Shown piece by piece: positions 49,001-58,699 of a stretch of DNA of 64,000 bases. Position 1 is the first letter of the stretch. Every line of letters starts with the position of its first letter. Made by a program: the position numbers and the translations under genes. The stretch comes from Diphasiastrum complanatum (Eukaryota > Streptophyta > Lycopodiopsida > Lycopodiales > Lycopodiaceae): positions 62,646,692 through 62,710,691 of the forward strand of contig CM055092.1 in NCBI GenBank assembly GCA_029204225.1, given 5' to 3'. Below the pieces are notes generated by a model. The model did no database searches, was not told where the DNA came from, and saw only the letters and a list, made by a program, of their open reading frames with translations.

Positions 49001-52000
49001 CTCCTCCTCGATTTGTTGCAAAGTTAGATCCATCTTCTCAAACCCTCGTGCCTTGATCTTATCAAGGACACGAAGATTGAAATGCACAAAGACCAACATG
49101 TCAAGGGTGGATGGCTTCAACCTATTTCTCCTCTTGGTATGAATCAAGGAGAAGGTACTCCAATGTCTCTCACAAGGAGAGGCCGTACTTCCCTGGCTAA
49201 GTATCCTGATTGCCAACCTTTGCAACTCAGGTGTGGAGGCCCCAAAGGACTCCCACCAACGCACACCCGTCTGCCTCTGAGATGCCAAGTGTGCCACTGA
49301 CTGACCAAATGTCCTTGTATCTCCTCAACCAAGCTTCAAAACTTTGATCTGATGCTCTTAATCACTCCAGTATGGTCCAAAACCCTTGCTTACAGTTAAT
49401 CTTGGTAAACTATGAAGTGGAGAGCAAGCTTCTATCACTGCCAAGAAATGGAGGAGGGCGCCTTTCTTCTCCACGACGGAGGAGCAGTTAGTGAAGGAGT
49501 TATGAGGCGTGGTTGAGCTGTCCCAGCTTCGTGGTAGCTTAGTGTAGGTCGTTTTTTAGGTAGATGGGCCCTAGGACCCCATTTGGAGGGGTAGGGCCCA
49601 AAAAAAATTTGGCTTCCAAAACTCCACGTTTCAAACGCGTTTGAAACGTGGGCGTTTGAAACGCGTTTGAATCAGCATTCAAACGCGTTTGAATGCAACC
49701 ATGATATGGACATGGCTATAAGGATTGTCTTGCAAGGCCAAATGTACCAAAAACTAATGCTCCAGTAAATATGGTTTCTGTTAAATAAACACAATTGATA
49801 GCTCCAACAAGGTCACATCAGCCGCACCGCTAATGGCAGTCACAAAGGCACAGAAGTGCACCTCTTTGCCCACCTGCTGAATGCAGGAAACGTTTCTCTA
49901 TACTATTTCCTCTAGTGTGGTAGAGAACAAGTCAATTTAAGTACCATATTATCTTCTGTAGGAAAAAAATTGTCATTTTCCATAACCAGATGACAGGGGT
50001 GCTGCAGCATTTAATCTGTACATTGCTTGGAGTTGATAGCTGACGATCTCTTGGGGTGGATTCCATACAGTGGAAAATTGCAAATCTTAATGTCAGGGTA
50101 TTATAAATAGATATGGTGTTGATATTGTCTCATAGTCATAACTAGACTATAGCATTGAATGCCAATAGTATTGATCTCTTTGCCCACCTGCTGAATGCAG
50201 GAAATGTTTCTCTAACCTATTTTTTCTAGGAAAGGGCATTGTGACGAACCTGTGTTGGGTGCTGTTGCTTTGCAGGCAGCAGAAATTCTTTATGTAAAGT
50301 TCCATGTTCTTCTCTTTGGTCTAGACTCAACCATGGATGACATGTCACGGGGGGTACTGCTCTACCCTAGAGGGCACAAAATTTGCTCTTCTGATGTTGG
50401 ATTGGTAATAGCCAAAGACCTTTGCACTGCAGAAAAGGTCTCGAAATTTGTTAGTAGCTCCATGGATGCTGAAGCTCTTATACAACTCTCAACGTCAGAA
50501 AAAGCTCAGTCTCCCACAAATGTCACTTTCACTGAACTCGAATCCGGACCAGATGCAACATCTGTTTCAGGAAGGACTCGGCTAGATTCAGGCCTACAAA
50601 GTCGTATTAGTAAAATCTTTTCATCTAGTAGTTCTGAGTCTACAAATAGAAAGCAAGAGTCACATTCTCCTGAGAACTCCTTGAACGATGGTTCTGAAAA
50701 AAAGATGGTGTGCTCTTTGGAAGAGGCCATAGACATGGCCATGAGCTGGCCTCCCTTAGAAAAGTCGGCAAGACCTGAGCCAGCTGTACTTGAAAAAAGA
50801 GAAGCTCTTATACTGGAAAATTTGGAGCGGAATACAATGAATGTTGTGAACCTAGAATCCCCTCATATTCTTTTGTGCATTCAGGGAAAATGGCCTCACA
50901 ATCTATTTTATTTTGTATCTCATTTAAGAACCACAGCTGCACACGATTTTCCCATTGTCATATTGCATCCTAAGAGACCGTCCGCCACAGATTGGGGCTG
51001 CGTTGGTTACTTTCCAGATGTTTATTTTGTGAAAGGATCTCCTGCCTATGAGCTTGATCTAGTGCGTGCTGGAGTTGTTCAAGCAGGCGAGTTGCGCCAG
51101 TCCTCGCCATTAGTTTACGGCTTTTTTACCTGGTTGAAAATCACTAGAAATATTCCCAATACATAAACCCTGTTGATGTACCTTTCTGGGTCTACCGAGA
51201 GTAATAATCATCACCTGCTTTTGACTTTATTTTGTGGGTGTTACAGAGAAGATTGTGATCCTAACCCACGGTATTCAAGATGAGCAAAAGAATGACGAGA
51301 GTGTGCTCTTCCAACCTTTCACATTCACTCTCGACTTGAAGAATGTTGTTATTGCTGCGAATGTGGAGCGCCTGCTTAGTTTCCAACCGGAACGAGTCAT
51401 AGTGGAATTGCAACAGGAGTTACAAATCCAGTATCTGCGGCCTAAGTTCAAGATTGATCGCCTTCCATTTGATCCCAAAATGTACCATAGGAATCGTGAC
51501 GCCAGTTTCCAGTTTGCTCCCCCATACATTCAAGGAAAAGGTTTTTGTCCTGAAGCACTGATCTTCTTATTGTGAGTTCATTCTCATCTCCTCCACCATC
51601 CAAAAGTCCATCTTCCTTTCACCCTCCATCTATGTTTGAGACTATGAGAGAGAAAAGGATGGTACTTGCATCATTCTCTAGGATCGGACGAATGACTCAT
51701 TGACATTGTTTTGATCATATGTGCCAAAACCTACTTTGCACCTTTCACTCTTCTTTATATAACCTCTAATTTGTAATTGTATCATTATCTAGGACCAGAT
51801 CAATAACTCCACCAGATGTTGTGATCATTTGAGCATCATTTTGCAGGTATGCAACATTCTTCAACCGCAACACTGTAGCCATAGTCGAGCAGCTCCTATC
51901 TACACGCCGCATTTTACCATTTGAAGAGGCAGGGGATTCATCAGGTACAAGACTTGAGCAGATCCTATTACCCAAATACTATGTGGGTCGGAATTACGGT

Positions 52001-52156
52001 GAGCTTTTCAAGGAGCTACTAAAAGAAAGAAAAATGCTTGCCCTTGGTTTGTATCGGCCCCTTGGAACACATGGCTCTCCAGTGTCTTATGTGTACACAA
52101 ATCCTCCTCCCCACGAGCAACTTGTATCAGGAGATCTCGTCTATGTCTTGCAATGA
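40022..52156 (+). CDS. BK/Slo-like RCK potassium channel, copy 2 (5' end unresolved)
   Basis: Seventeen exons join in phase: 40022-40376, 40682-40807, 41177-41226, 41520-41609, 41850-41933, 42239-42295, 42415-42503, 45119-45249, 45356-45489, 46417-46544, 46797-46848, 47075-47216, 47372-47562, 47739-47913, 50276-51086, 51247-51571 and 51847-52156. Lengths equal copy 1 in 15 exons; exons 1 and 15 are each one codon shorter. All domains are present: S1-S6, an S4-like ILLILRALR, filter TVGYGDV, RCK1 (DPDAEDAAQFMRAL), linker and RCK2. There are no internal stops, so the protein looks functional if an N-terminus is supplied. Oddities: the first acceptor is doubled (33 bp apart), exon 14 has an upstream pseudo-acceptor, intron 15 is GC-AG, and intron 14 holds a hAT insertion. 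Differences from copy 1 concentrate in the N-terminus and the Ser-rich linker, as expected under purifying selection. Location in plasma or organelle membrane is not decided by the sequence. Confidence 0.88.
42745..45015 (-). mobile_element. LINE (non-LTR) remnant in intron 7, copy 2
   Basis: From 45015 leftwards on the minus strand: TKVMVFSTSRTF and LIFNGQLLEVVSSYT, then KCRLFDTMVTPRALYAVEAW, then a zinc-binding RT C-terminus (GIPREDNICQMCSLGEVEFEEHFIF, with the final His/Cys near 43380), then RPEADWPSNAILEVVQGAVL to about 42745. Several frames and stops. It keeps the 3' part that copy 1 has mostly lost. Confidence 0.75.
45119..45249 (+). other. Channel exon with S5/turret and pore helix, copy 2
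   Basis: The exon encodes FIAAGFLQWVEFKSTP, a hydrophilic turret with two Cys (NQCGPEGCLNFWDAF) and the pore helix up to VVT. The next exon (45356) supplies ITTVGYGDV. The intron between has donor ACA|GTAATT in both copies. Confidence 0.85.
47616..47740 (+). repeat. Duplicated acceptor/exon-14 start
   Basis: TTCAGTTGCCAGATCAATGG followed by TCTTTCTAC occurs at about 47646 and, with one change, at 47734, just upstream of and at the true exon 14. The first copy runs into intron-like sequence with no donor, so it is a pseudo-exon start. Copy 1 shows an older, more diverged version (17403 and 17491). Confidence 0.75.
48303..49703 (-). mobile_element. Internally deleted hAT transposon with 8-bp target duplication
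   Basis: The 1401-bp element has terminal inverted repeats CAAGGTTGCATTCAAACG and CATGGTTGCATTCAAACG (17 of 18 match). It is flanked by direct repeats ATATGGAC (48295-48302 and 49704-49711), the 8-bp target duplication typical of hAT. Subterminal regions carry many copies of TTCAAACG/CGTTTGAA in both orientations, as expected of transposase-binding repeats. Only the C-terminal part of the transposase remains. Confidence 0.9.
48752..49297 (-). pseudogene. hAT transposase C-terminal fragment
   Basis: The frame contains the hAT C-terminal dimerisation domain: WWESFGASTPELQRLAIRIL, then ASPCERHWSTFSLIHTKRRN. This corresponds to the W-x-x-x-G...P-L-x-x-x-A-x-x-x-L...E-R-x-W-S signature. A long acidic tail follows (DLDEDEEDVDLQDD), ending at 48752. 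The RNase H-like catalytic core and the BED zinc finger are missing, so the element cannot move by itself. Confidence 0.85.
51087..51246 (+). other. GC-AG intron in channel copy 2
   Basis: The donor is CAG|GCGAGT, as in copy 1, and the acceptor TTACAG|A. Retention extends the frame about 26 residues to a stop at 51166, cutting RCK2. Confidence 0.75.
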
Positions 52157-52234
52157 CACGTCTGTAGTCTGTACCTGAATTGCGACTAGCCCTCATATTA
52201 TTTCGCGACTGCCTGCACCATAAACTGACAGTGA

Positions 52235-52319
52235 CCCAACGGGGTTGGCTCAGTTGGTTGGCTTGGCATCCAAAGTTTCTTTGGTCCCAAGTTCGAGCCT
52301 CCCCTTGGAAACCAAGAAG
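52235..52319 (+). mobile_element. tRNA-derived SINE in the 3' flank of channel copy 2
   Basis: The 85-bp insert contains an A-box-like TGGCTCAGTTGG and a B-box-like GTTCGAGCC at tRNA-like spacing. It is bounded by a 16-bp direct repeat CATAAACTGACAGTGA (52219-52234 and 52320-52335). It is absent from copy 1. The A and B boxes are RNA polymerase III internal promoter elements. Confidence 0.8.
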
Positions 52320-52883
52320 CATAAACTGACAGTGATATTGTACAAGCAGCTCCTTAATAAACGTTTGCTTTATGTGGTTGTATTTTTTTTGTCTGCCCCT
52401 TCATGTGGCTTGCTGACCCTAAATAAAGAGCAAGCCGAGGCAAGGAGGTCTTCACTTAATCTTGGCTAGCAATGATTGGATTATAACAAATTGATCATTC
52501 AAATGAATGTTAAACTTGGTGAGATGTTGGGAAAGGCCAACTTTCTATTGTTCTTTTTAGTAGGTAAAGATCTTCTTGCATTTGGAGGTTCACCACTCTA
52601 TACAAGCTGGATTTGGTTTATGTTGCTCTTTGCTCATCATAAGTGGCTCTTGTAACTTATACATCATGTCTTGTATGAGATTTTGGGTGAGATGTGGGAT
52701 CAATTAAGGAGTGATTAATGCGAGTAGAAGATTTGTTTTGTGAAAAAAAGGGATGGGGGGAACAAAATGTAGGTTGTTGATACGATGGTGAGAGGCATTA
52801 TTGTACTGATGCTACTAATTTGGTTGATAGTGCTATTGTTGGTTGCAAGAGATTTATTATGCTAGAGCATCTTTTGATGATGT

Positions 52884-54465
52884 CAAGAGTAAGCAAGATG
52901 TGGATTGGCATTTCTTTTATCACAACGGTAAGAGGATAATTAGTTAGGCTTAATCATGGTGCAAGGCCTTGGAAAAGTATATGGTATGATTTGTACACTC
53001 CAAGGCTTAATGAATGAACACAATGCTGATAATAGGAGAGATCGTGTGAATGTGAATGCTAGGATTTGCACTTGCTTCATAGAAAGCTCAATAAAGTCAC
53101 AATCAATTTTTTGATACTAGGTTCAAGATGCTTGCTTCATTTCATACAAAGTCGTTTGAAGTTTTCAAATAATTATAGGCTCGATCTATGGACAATGTGT
53201 CAATGAAGCATAAACAACTATAATAGAAACAATCAATTAATCAATCAATCTCCCACAAAGGCCAAAAGCATTTGATATATAATCAATGGCTAAAGCCCTA
53301 CAAGCAATAGCAAAGGGTTCTCCCACGAAGAGCCCAAGCAATACCAATAAGCTAAATAATCATTGAATGACTAACGTCTAAATGAGAGTCCTATATATAC
53401 TATCTGATAATTCATACGATTTCTAGAAATTATGCCAAATTTGGTGAGTGGGTTGGTGTAAGTGTACCTTGTGGGGAGGACACTATTAGTTCATGCTATG
53501 AAGACCTTCATAAGTTTGCAATGGGAGAGGGTCAATGCAAATTCATTACAAATGATGACAATCTTAAGTGTTTACGTTTAATATGGACTAAAAATAATAT
53601 CAAGGCCATTCTTTGCACATATAAAATGTGCACGTAACGACATCAAAGGATTTTGATGTAGATTCAAATAATATTGAAGTAGTGGTCTAGCTAGGTCTAT
53701 TGTCATTTCCTTAAATTTTGTTTTATCGATGAACATTGTCTGAAAAGTTATGCAAGGCTCTTGTTATGCATGACGAAAGATCTTTCAACCTTCATCACAT
53801 TTTAAATTTTGTGTCTCGTTATCGTTGGTGGGCTGTGAGATTTAAAAAATGGTGACAAATAATAAATTAAACAGATTAGGATATTTGAACGATTATTTAA
53901 TTCCTATTTTAGATGAAACAAGTGCTAAAAATTAAGCCCACAGTTGCCTCCTTGGTGAATCATAACTTAGACAACCAATTACTTGAAGAACGTTTACAAC
54001 GGACTTTTGGCTGATCTCCAGCAAAGGGTAACCAATCCTAAAACTCTCGGAGAAGGTCTCCCACTGAAAAGTAACTCTCGCAAACTCATTTATGAGCTTG
54101 TCTCAGAGAGATCTAGGCACATGAGGCTTGGCAAAGGTAAACAGTGGGACAGTTTCCTTAGGCTTCTGCCAGTCGTGCGAGGATTCTTATGTAGTGGATT
54201 GTGAGAAATAAAATGTACTCACTTTTTTTCTCCAAAATTGCAGATTTCTTGGTTTTTTGAGGTCCTTTTGGTCTAGATGATGATTTGTCAAGCCCTTAGA
54301 GGCTATCTCAAGTCTCCACAACCTCCAAACACCTCCTCTGCTAGCGTTAAACAAGTCAACACACAAAAACAAGCAAAATCCACTCTAATCTATCCCAAAA
54401 CCACCTAAAACTCACAAAAATAGATTAAAACAACTAAAACATCAACTAAACTAGTTAGTAGTAGC
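52884..54465. other. No recognised gene
   Basis: A short frame at 53983-54204 (with RSRHMRLGKGKQWDSFLRLL) has no recognised family and no supporting context. The rest is AT-rich non-coding sequence. Confidence 0.4.
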
Positions 54466-54469
54466 TATC

Positions 54470-54488
54470 CCTGGCATCGACGCCACTT
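54470..54488 (-). promoter_or_regulatory. Possible Ty3/gypsy primer-binding site
   Basis: The minus strand reads TGGCGTCGATGCCAGGGAT, close to the TGGCGCCGTTGCCGGGGA site of Athila-type gypsy elements. That would put an LTR at 54490 rightwards; no gag was found leftwards. Confidence 0.35.
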
Positions 54489-55086
54489 ATAGAGTCATAG
54501 TATTGCGTGAGCCACCCTCCACCTGTCAAAAGGGTTAGTTCCACTAAGATAGGTCTCTAACTATGGTTAGTTGCTTATTCTAGTTGTTTTTTAACACTAA
54601 AAACTAACACTAACCCCCAAAACACGATGACACTTGTTTTGGGACTTTGACCTAAAAAAGAGTAATTTTTTTTGGTGTTTTTTAATAGTCCTAGTTTTAG
54701 GCTAAAATCATGGATGTTTTTAATAAATCTCTAAATTTTATTTTAAAAAGAAGCCAAAAAATGCATATTTGTAATAAAGCACTACAAGTTTTTTTTTTGC
54801 AAACTTCATAAAACCATCATAATTTTACAAATGAAATAAGATTTCAAGAGAACAAATGATTTTTGAAACTTGAAATCCCATTGAAATACAAAACGACTTT
54901 AATTATATTTGCATATTCTCTTTTTTAAAGTACATTCTCTAAGGAATTTTCATTGAGCCCATCCCGCATATGTCTATGACAAAGGGCCATCTCTAGACAC
55001 AACAGCCCAAGAGCAATCCGCACCACCAGATACCGCTACGGGCCCTTCATCCTCGGGCATTCTTGTAGTGTCAGATTTTGGCAAGG

Positions 55087-55330
55087 TGTTAGAAATCAAT
55101 AATTAAATTCATGCGTTATTGTTTACAACGTACTTTTACTGTTTCTAGTTGTTACCAACTATAATTAGTTGTAGTCTAGTCTATTAGTCAACTCTTAGGT
55201 TTTTTCTCTCTATCAGGGTTTATTGTACATATTACATTCAATTATCTATAGTGATGGTGTGTGTTGCTCTTTCTCCTAGTGGTGATTGCTTATGATAAAT
55301 TTATGTTGTTGTTGATTTGATTATTGACAT
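55087..55330 (+). repeat. Solo copia-type LTR
   Basis: A 244-bp block starts TGTTAGAAATCAATAATT and ends TTGATTATTGACA, followed directly by the primer-site-like TGGTATTAGAGCA (55331-55343). TG...CA termini and position fit a Ty1/copia 5' LTR. The internal region is replaced by tandem repeats. Confidence 0.7.
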
Positions 55331-55343
55331 GGTATTAGAGCAC
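55331..55343 (+). promoter_or_regulatory. Copia primer-binding site next to solo LTR
   Basis: TGGTATTAGAGCA differs by one base from the usual initiator tRNA-Met site. Confidence 0.7.
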
Positions 55344-55579
55344 GATAGTCCTGCGTGTCTGATTAGTGGATACAGCTTGTCACAAACTCCGCAATGAAGT
55401 GAGAAAGTCCTTCACAAGAGGCGAAAGCTTGGAGAGGCAAAAGCTTGAAGAAATCTACTTAGCTATTTTGTAGGTAATGAAGTGTTAGATTTCTTATGCT
55501 CAGCCTTAAACAAATCGTTCAAGTAATGAGCATCCTAAAAAACCGAATGCCGACAACATATTTTTAGGCCTTCACATTT

Positions 55580-56055
55580 TTTTCCTTTGAGATTTTCAAT
55601 GACTTACAAATCATTTTAAGACACCTTTGCCTTTTCCACTCCTTAGCAAAAAATGCGACACTCTGGCCAAGTGGCCAGAATACCTTAGAAATCATTTTTA
55701 GGGCACCTTCGTCTTTTTCGCTCCTTAGCAAAAAATGCGACACTCAAGCCAAGTGGCCAGAATACCTTAAAAATTATTTTTAAGACACATTTGCCTTTTT
55801 TGCTCCTTAGCAAAAAAATGCGACACTCTGGCCAAGTGGCCAGAATACCTTAGAAATCATTTTTAAGGCACCTTCATCTTTTTTGCTCCGTAGCAAAAAA
55901 CATGACACTCTGGCCAAGTGGCCAAAATACCTTAGAAATCATTTTTAAAGCACCTTCGCCTTTTTCGCTCCTTAGCGAAAAATGCGACACTCTGGCCAAG
56001 TGGCCAGAATATCTTAGAAATCATTTTTAAGGCACCTTCGTCTTTTTCGCATTTT
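55580..56055 (+). repeat. ~82-bp tandem repeat with two hairpins per unit, about six units
   Basis: Units contain ATGCGACACTCTGGCCAAGT, then GGCCAGAATACCTTAGAAAT and a CTTTTTCGCTCCTTAGCRAA tail. Each has an inverted pair CTGGCCA-AG-TGGCCAG and a stem TTTTTCGCT-CCTT-AGCGAAAAA (perfect in the unit near 55970). It lies between a solo LTR and the next copia element. Confidence 0.85.
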
Positions 56056-56356
56056 TGCTGACCGACTTCACCAATGGATAACCCTAAAACAACTGGACAA
56101 ACAAATATCCCAAAGGCGGTTGACGATTACCAACTTTTGTACATGTGCAAAGACTAGCATGAATAGCCTTAAAAGCTTATAAGGTATTTCCTCTCTTGTA
56201 AATCTCTATATTAGCTGAAACAAACTATGTAAGTGTTAATTTTTGAAATTCTTACTTCAAGCCATTGTACTCATTGTTGATATTTTTATCAGAGTGCAAT
56301 TTTGTCTCATTACTGCGTTGTTCATTTGTGCAAACTGTATGAATTCTTCTACTTGA

Positions 56357-56369
56357 TGGTATCAGAACA
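56357..56369 (+). promoter_or_regulatory. Primer-binding site of copia element B
   Basis: TGGTATCAGAACA, upstream of a copia gag frame. The LTR would end just before it (about 56350). Confidence 0.75.
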
Positions 56370-56489
56370 GGCATTTCAGTAATCTGCATTTTTACTATGA
56401 ATTATTAGTCTTGTTTCTTTCTAGCAAACGCGCAACCACCAGTATTCTGACAGTTGTTGTTTCTACCAACGATCTCGTTCAACCAGAAT

Positions 56490-58590
56490 GGATCCATCAT
56501 CCAGTTCATCTCTCTCTCATTGACAAACTCGATGGAGATAACTACCATCTCTAGAAATTCAAGATGAAGGTTATACTTCTAGCCAAAGAACTGTGGGACA
56601 TCGTTGATGGCACAGAACTCAAACCAAAAGGTGATGCAGCCATCATCACCAAGTGGAGATTGAGAGATGGCAAAGCATTTGCCATGATCATCCTCAACAT
56701 AAAGGACACTCAGATCAACCACATATGTGCTGCTTAGACATCTAAGGATGCATGAGACATCCTAGCAACTCTCTACAGCATTAGAGACGTTACATCCAAG
56801 CTCCATCTGAGGAAGAAAGTCTTCAACCTTAGAATGTCTGAAGTAGATAGTGTTTCGAGTCACCTCAACACTTTCAAAAATCTTATGGAACAGATGACTA
56901 CAACAGGCTCAGTCATAGAAGATTTTGATGCACTCATGACTCTATTTTCGAGTCTACCTTAAGCCTACAAATATTGTGTAATGACAATTTCTATCCAGGA
57001 GCACCTCACTCTATCAAGAGTAATCTCGTTGCTCCTACAGAGGATATCAGAAGATCAGCATCCTCCTCAGGCTCAAGATCAGATCCTCAAGCTCTGTATT
57101 CAAAAAATCAGAAGTTTAGATCCAAGAGATCTACAAAGTCAGGCTCTATTGACAAAAAGAGCAACATGTATTCTGGACCAAATTTTGGTTCAGGATCAAA
57201 TTCAAGCCCTTCATCATTCCAACCTGTGCAGAAACTAACAAAAAGAAGAACAGTTCCAACAACAAGCACATAGTGCTACAGCCAGTCACTCAAATCAACA
57301 ACAAGAAGAAAAAGAAGATGAAGCAGCTTTCATGACCAAAGTTGAAGAACAACAGGATATCGATTCCTGGTATCTAGACTCCGGAGCAACTCAACACATG
57401 ACTCACCATTGCGACTGGTTCAAAGTCTACAAGTCGTTCACCCACCCTTGAGTTGTGCAACTTGGAGACAACTCATCGCATTCAATCGAAGGTGAAGGAA
57501 TAGTCAGCGTTGAGTTCAAAATGGGTGAAGTCAAGTTGTTGTCCAATGTTCTCCACGTTCCAAATCTGACCAAGAACCTACTCTCAGTTAGCAGAATCAC
57601 CGATTCATGTCAGAGGGTCAAATTCGATACAAAAGACTACACAATCCTTGACAAATCTCAGAAGGTTCTAGCCTACGGAAGAAGAAGTGGCTATCTTTAC
57701 AAACTCAGCCATTGCTATTCTTCTAACAGTCAAGCTCTTCACACAGCCACTTCTGAATCAACTGATATGCTGTGGCATTTCAGACTTGGCCATCTTAACT
57801 ATAACAATATTCAGTAAATGTTAGCTCAAAATCTAGTACAAGACCTGCCTTCAGTCAGCAAGCCAACTTCTCCATGCGAAAGCTATATTATCAGCAAGCA
57901 TGCTAGAAGTCCCTTCAATTCAGACTCAGTTCATACGTCCAAGAGCTTGCTTGATCTTGTACACAACGACATTTGTGGCCCGATGCAGACTGCTTCCACA
58001 GGTGGAGTTCTCTATTTTTTAACCTTCATCGACAACTTCTCTCGAATGACTGCAACCTAAATCCGAAGCATTCAAGTTCTTCAAGTAGTTCAAGGCGTCT
58101 GTAGAAAACCAGACCTAGAGGAAGATCAAGACTCTATGCACAGATGGAGGGGGAGAGTACATCTCCACAGAATTCAACGAGTTCTGCAAGGCCAACGGGA
58201 TACTTCAACAATTCAAAACCAGCCACTCACCTCAGTCCAATGGTGTAGTTGAGCGGAAGAACCGGACACTCATCGAAAGTGCCAAGAGCATGACGGCCTA
58301 TGCCTTTCTTCCAAGGAAGTTCTGGGCAGAAGCTATTACTATAGCTGCCTACTTACAGAATCGATCCATCACCACGGCTCTTAATGGCAAGACACCTTAT
58401 GAGGTGTGGACAGGATCAAAACCATCACTCAAACATATTCGAGTGTTTGGATGCATCGCTTTCGCTCAGATCCCTGAGAATCTAAGAAGAAAGCTAGATG
58501 ACAAGAGCAAAAAACGATCTTCATCGGTTATTCCCAAAATCACAAGGCATACAAGCAGTTTGAGTGTTCACAACTTTTTTTTTGGACTTT
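56490..58590 (+). pseudogene. Copia element B gag-protease-integrase, truncated
   Basis: Gag is readable but has several stops, most where Trp is expected. The protease is WYLDSGATQHMTH (57370) with VLHVPNLTKNLLSVSRIT. An HHCC-like integrase start (WHFRLGHLNYNN, 57775) and LDLVHNDICGPMQT follow. After frame shifts near 58060 come CTDGGGEYI, PQSNGVVERKNRTLIE and LNGKTPYEVWTG. Homology stops at about 58590, with RT and RNase H missing, where the ParB-like element begins. Confidence 0.85.
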
Positions 58591-58699
58591 GAGGCACCCT
58601 GAGCAGATTGGCCTTTTATTTGAAAAGTTTTTCACTTATCAAAAAATTTATCAACAAGGGCCCACACCTAAAATAAAAAAAAAATTAATTGATAAAGAA

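Larger units (their letters stand above)
48166..49868 (+). mobile_element. Copy-2-specific insertion in intron 14, split by a hAT element
   Basis: The flanks (GAATGCCAATAGTTT and CTCTTTGCCCACCTGCTGAATG) are contiguous in copy 1. The two outer pieces (48166-48302, 49704-49868), read together across the hAT site, contain a Cys/His cluster like a zinc knuckle (DCGYGHGYKDC). They may be a gag fragment; this reading is weak. Confidence 0.5.
35265..52883 (+). repeat. Segmental duplication, copy 2 (~17.6 kb)
   Basis: This is the partner of 3230-21045, in direct orientation. Copy-2-specific changes are a 31-bp loss at the candidate first ATG, a three-unit ~174-bp repeat, a 33-bp doubling at an acceptor, a 1.7-kb nested insertion with a hAT element in intron 14, and a SINE after the stop codon. 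Confidence 0.9.

Noticed and set aside
52235-52319. Functional tRNA gene
   Set aside because: A- and B-box-like sequence is present, but I could not form a convincing acceptor stem or anticodon arm, and the 16-bp flanking duplication points to SINE insertion.
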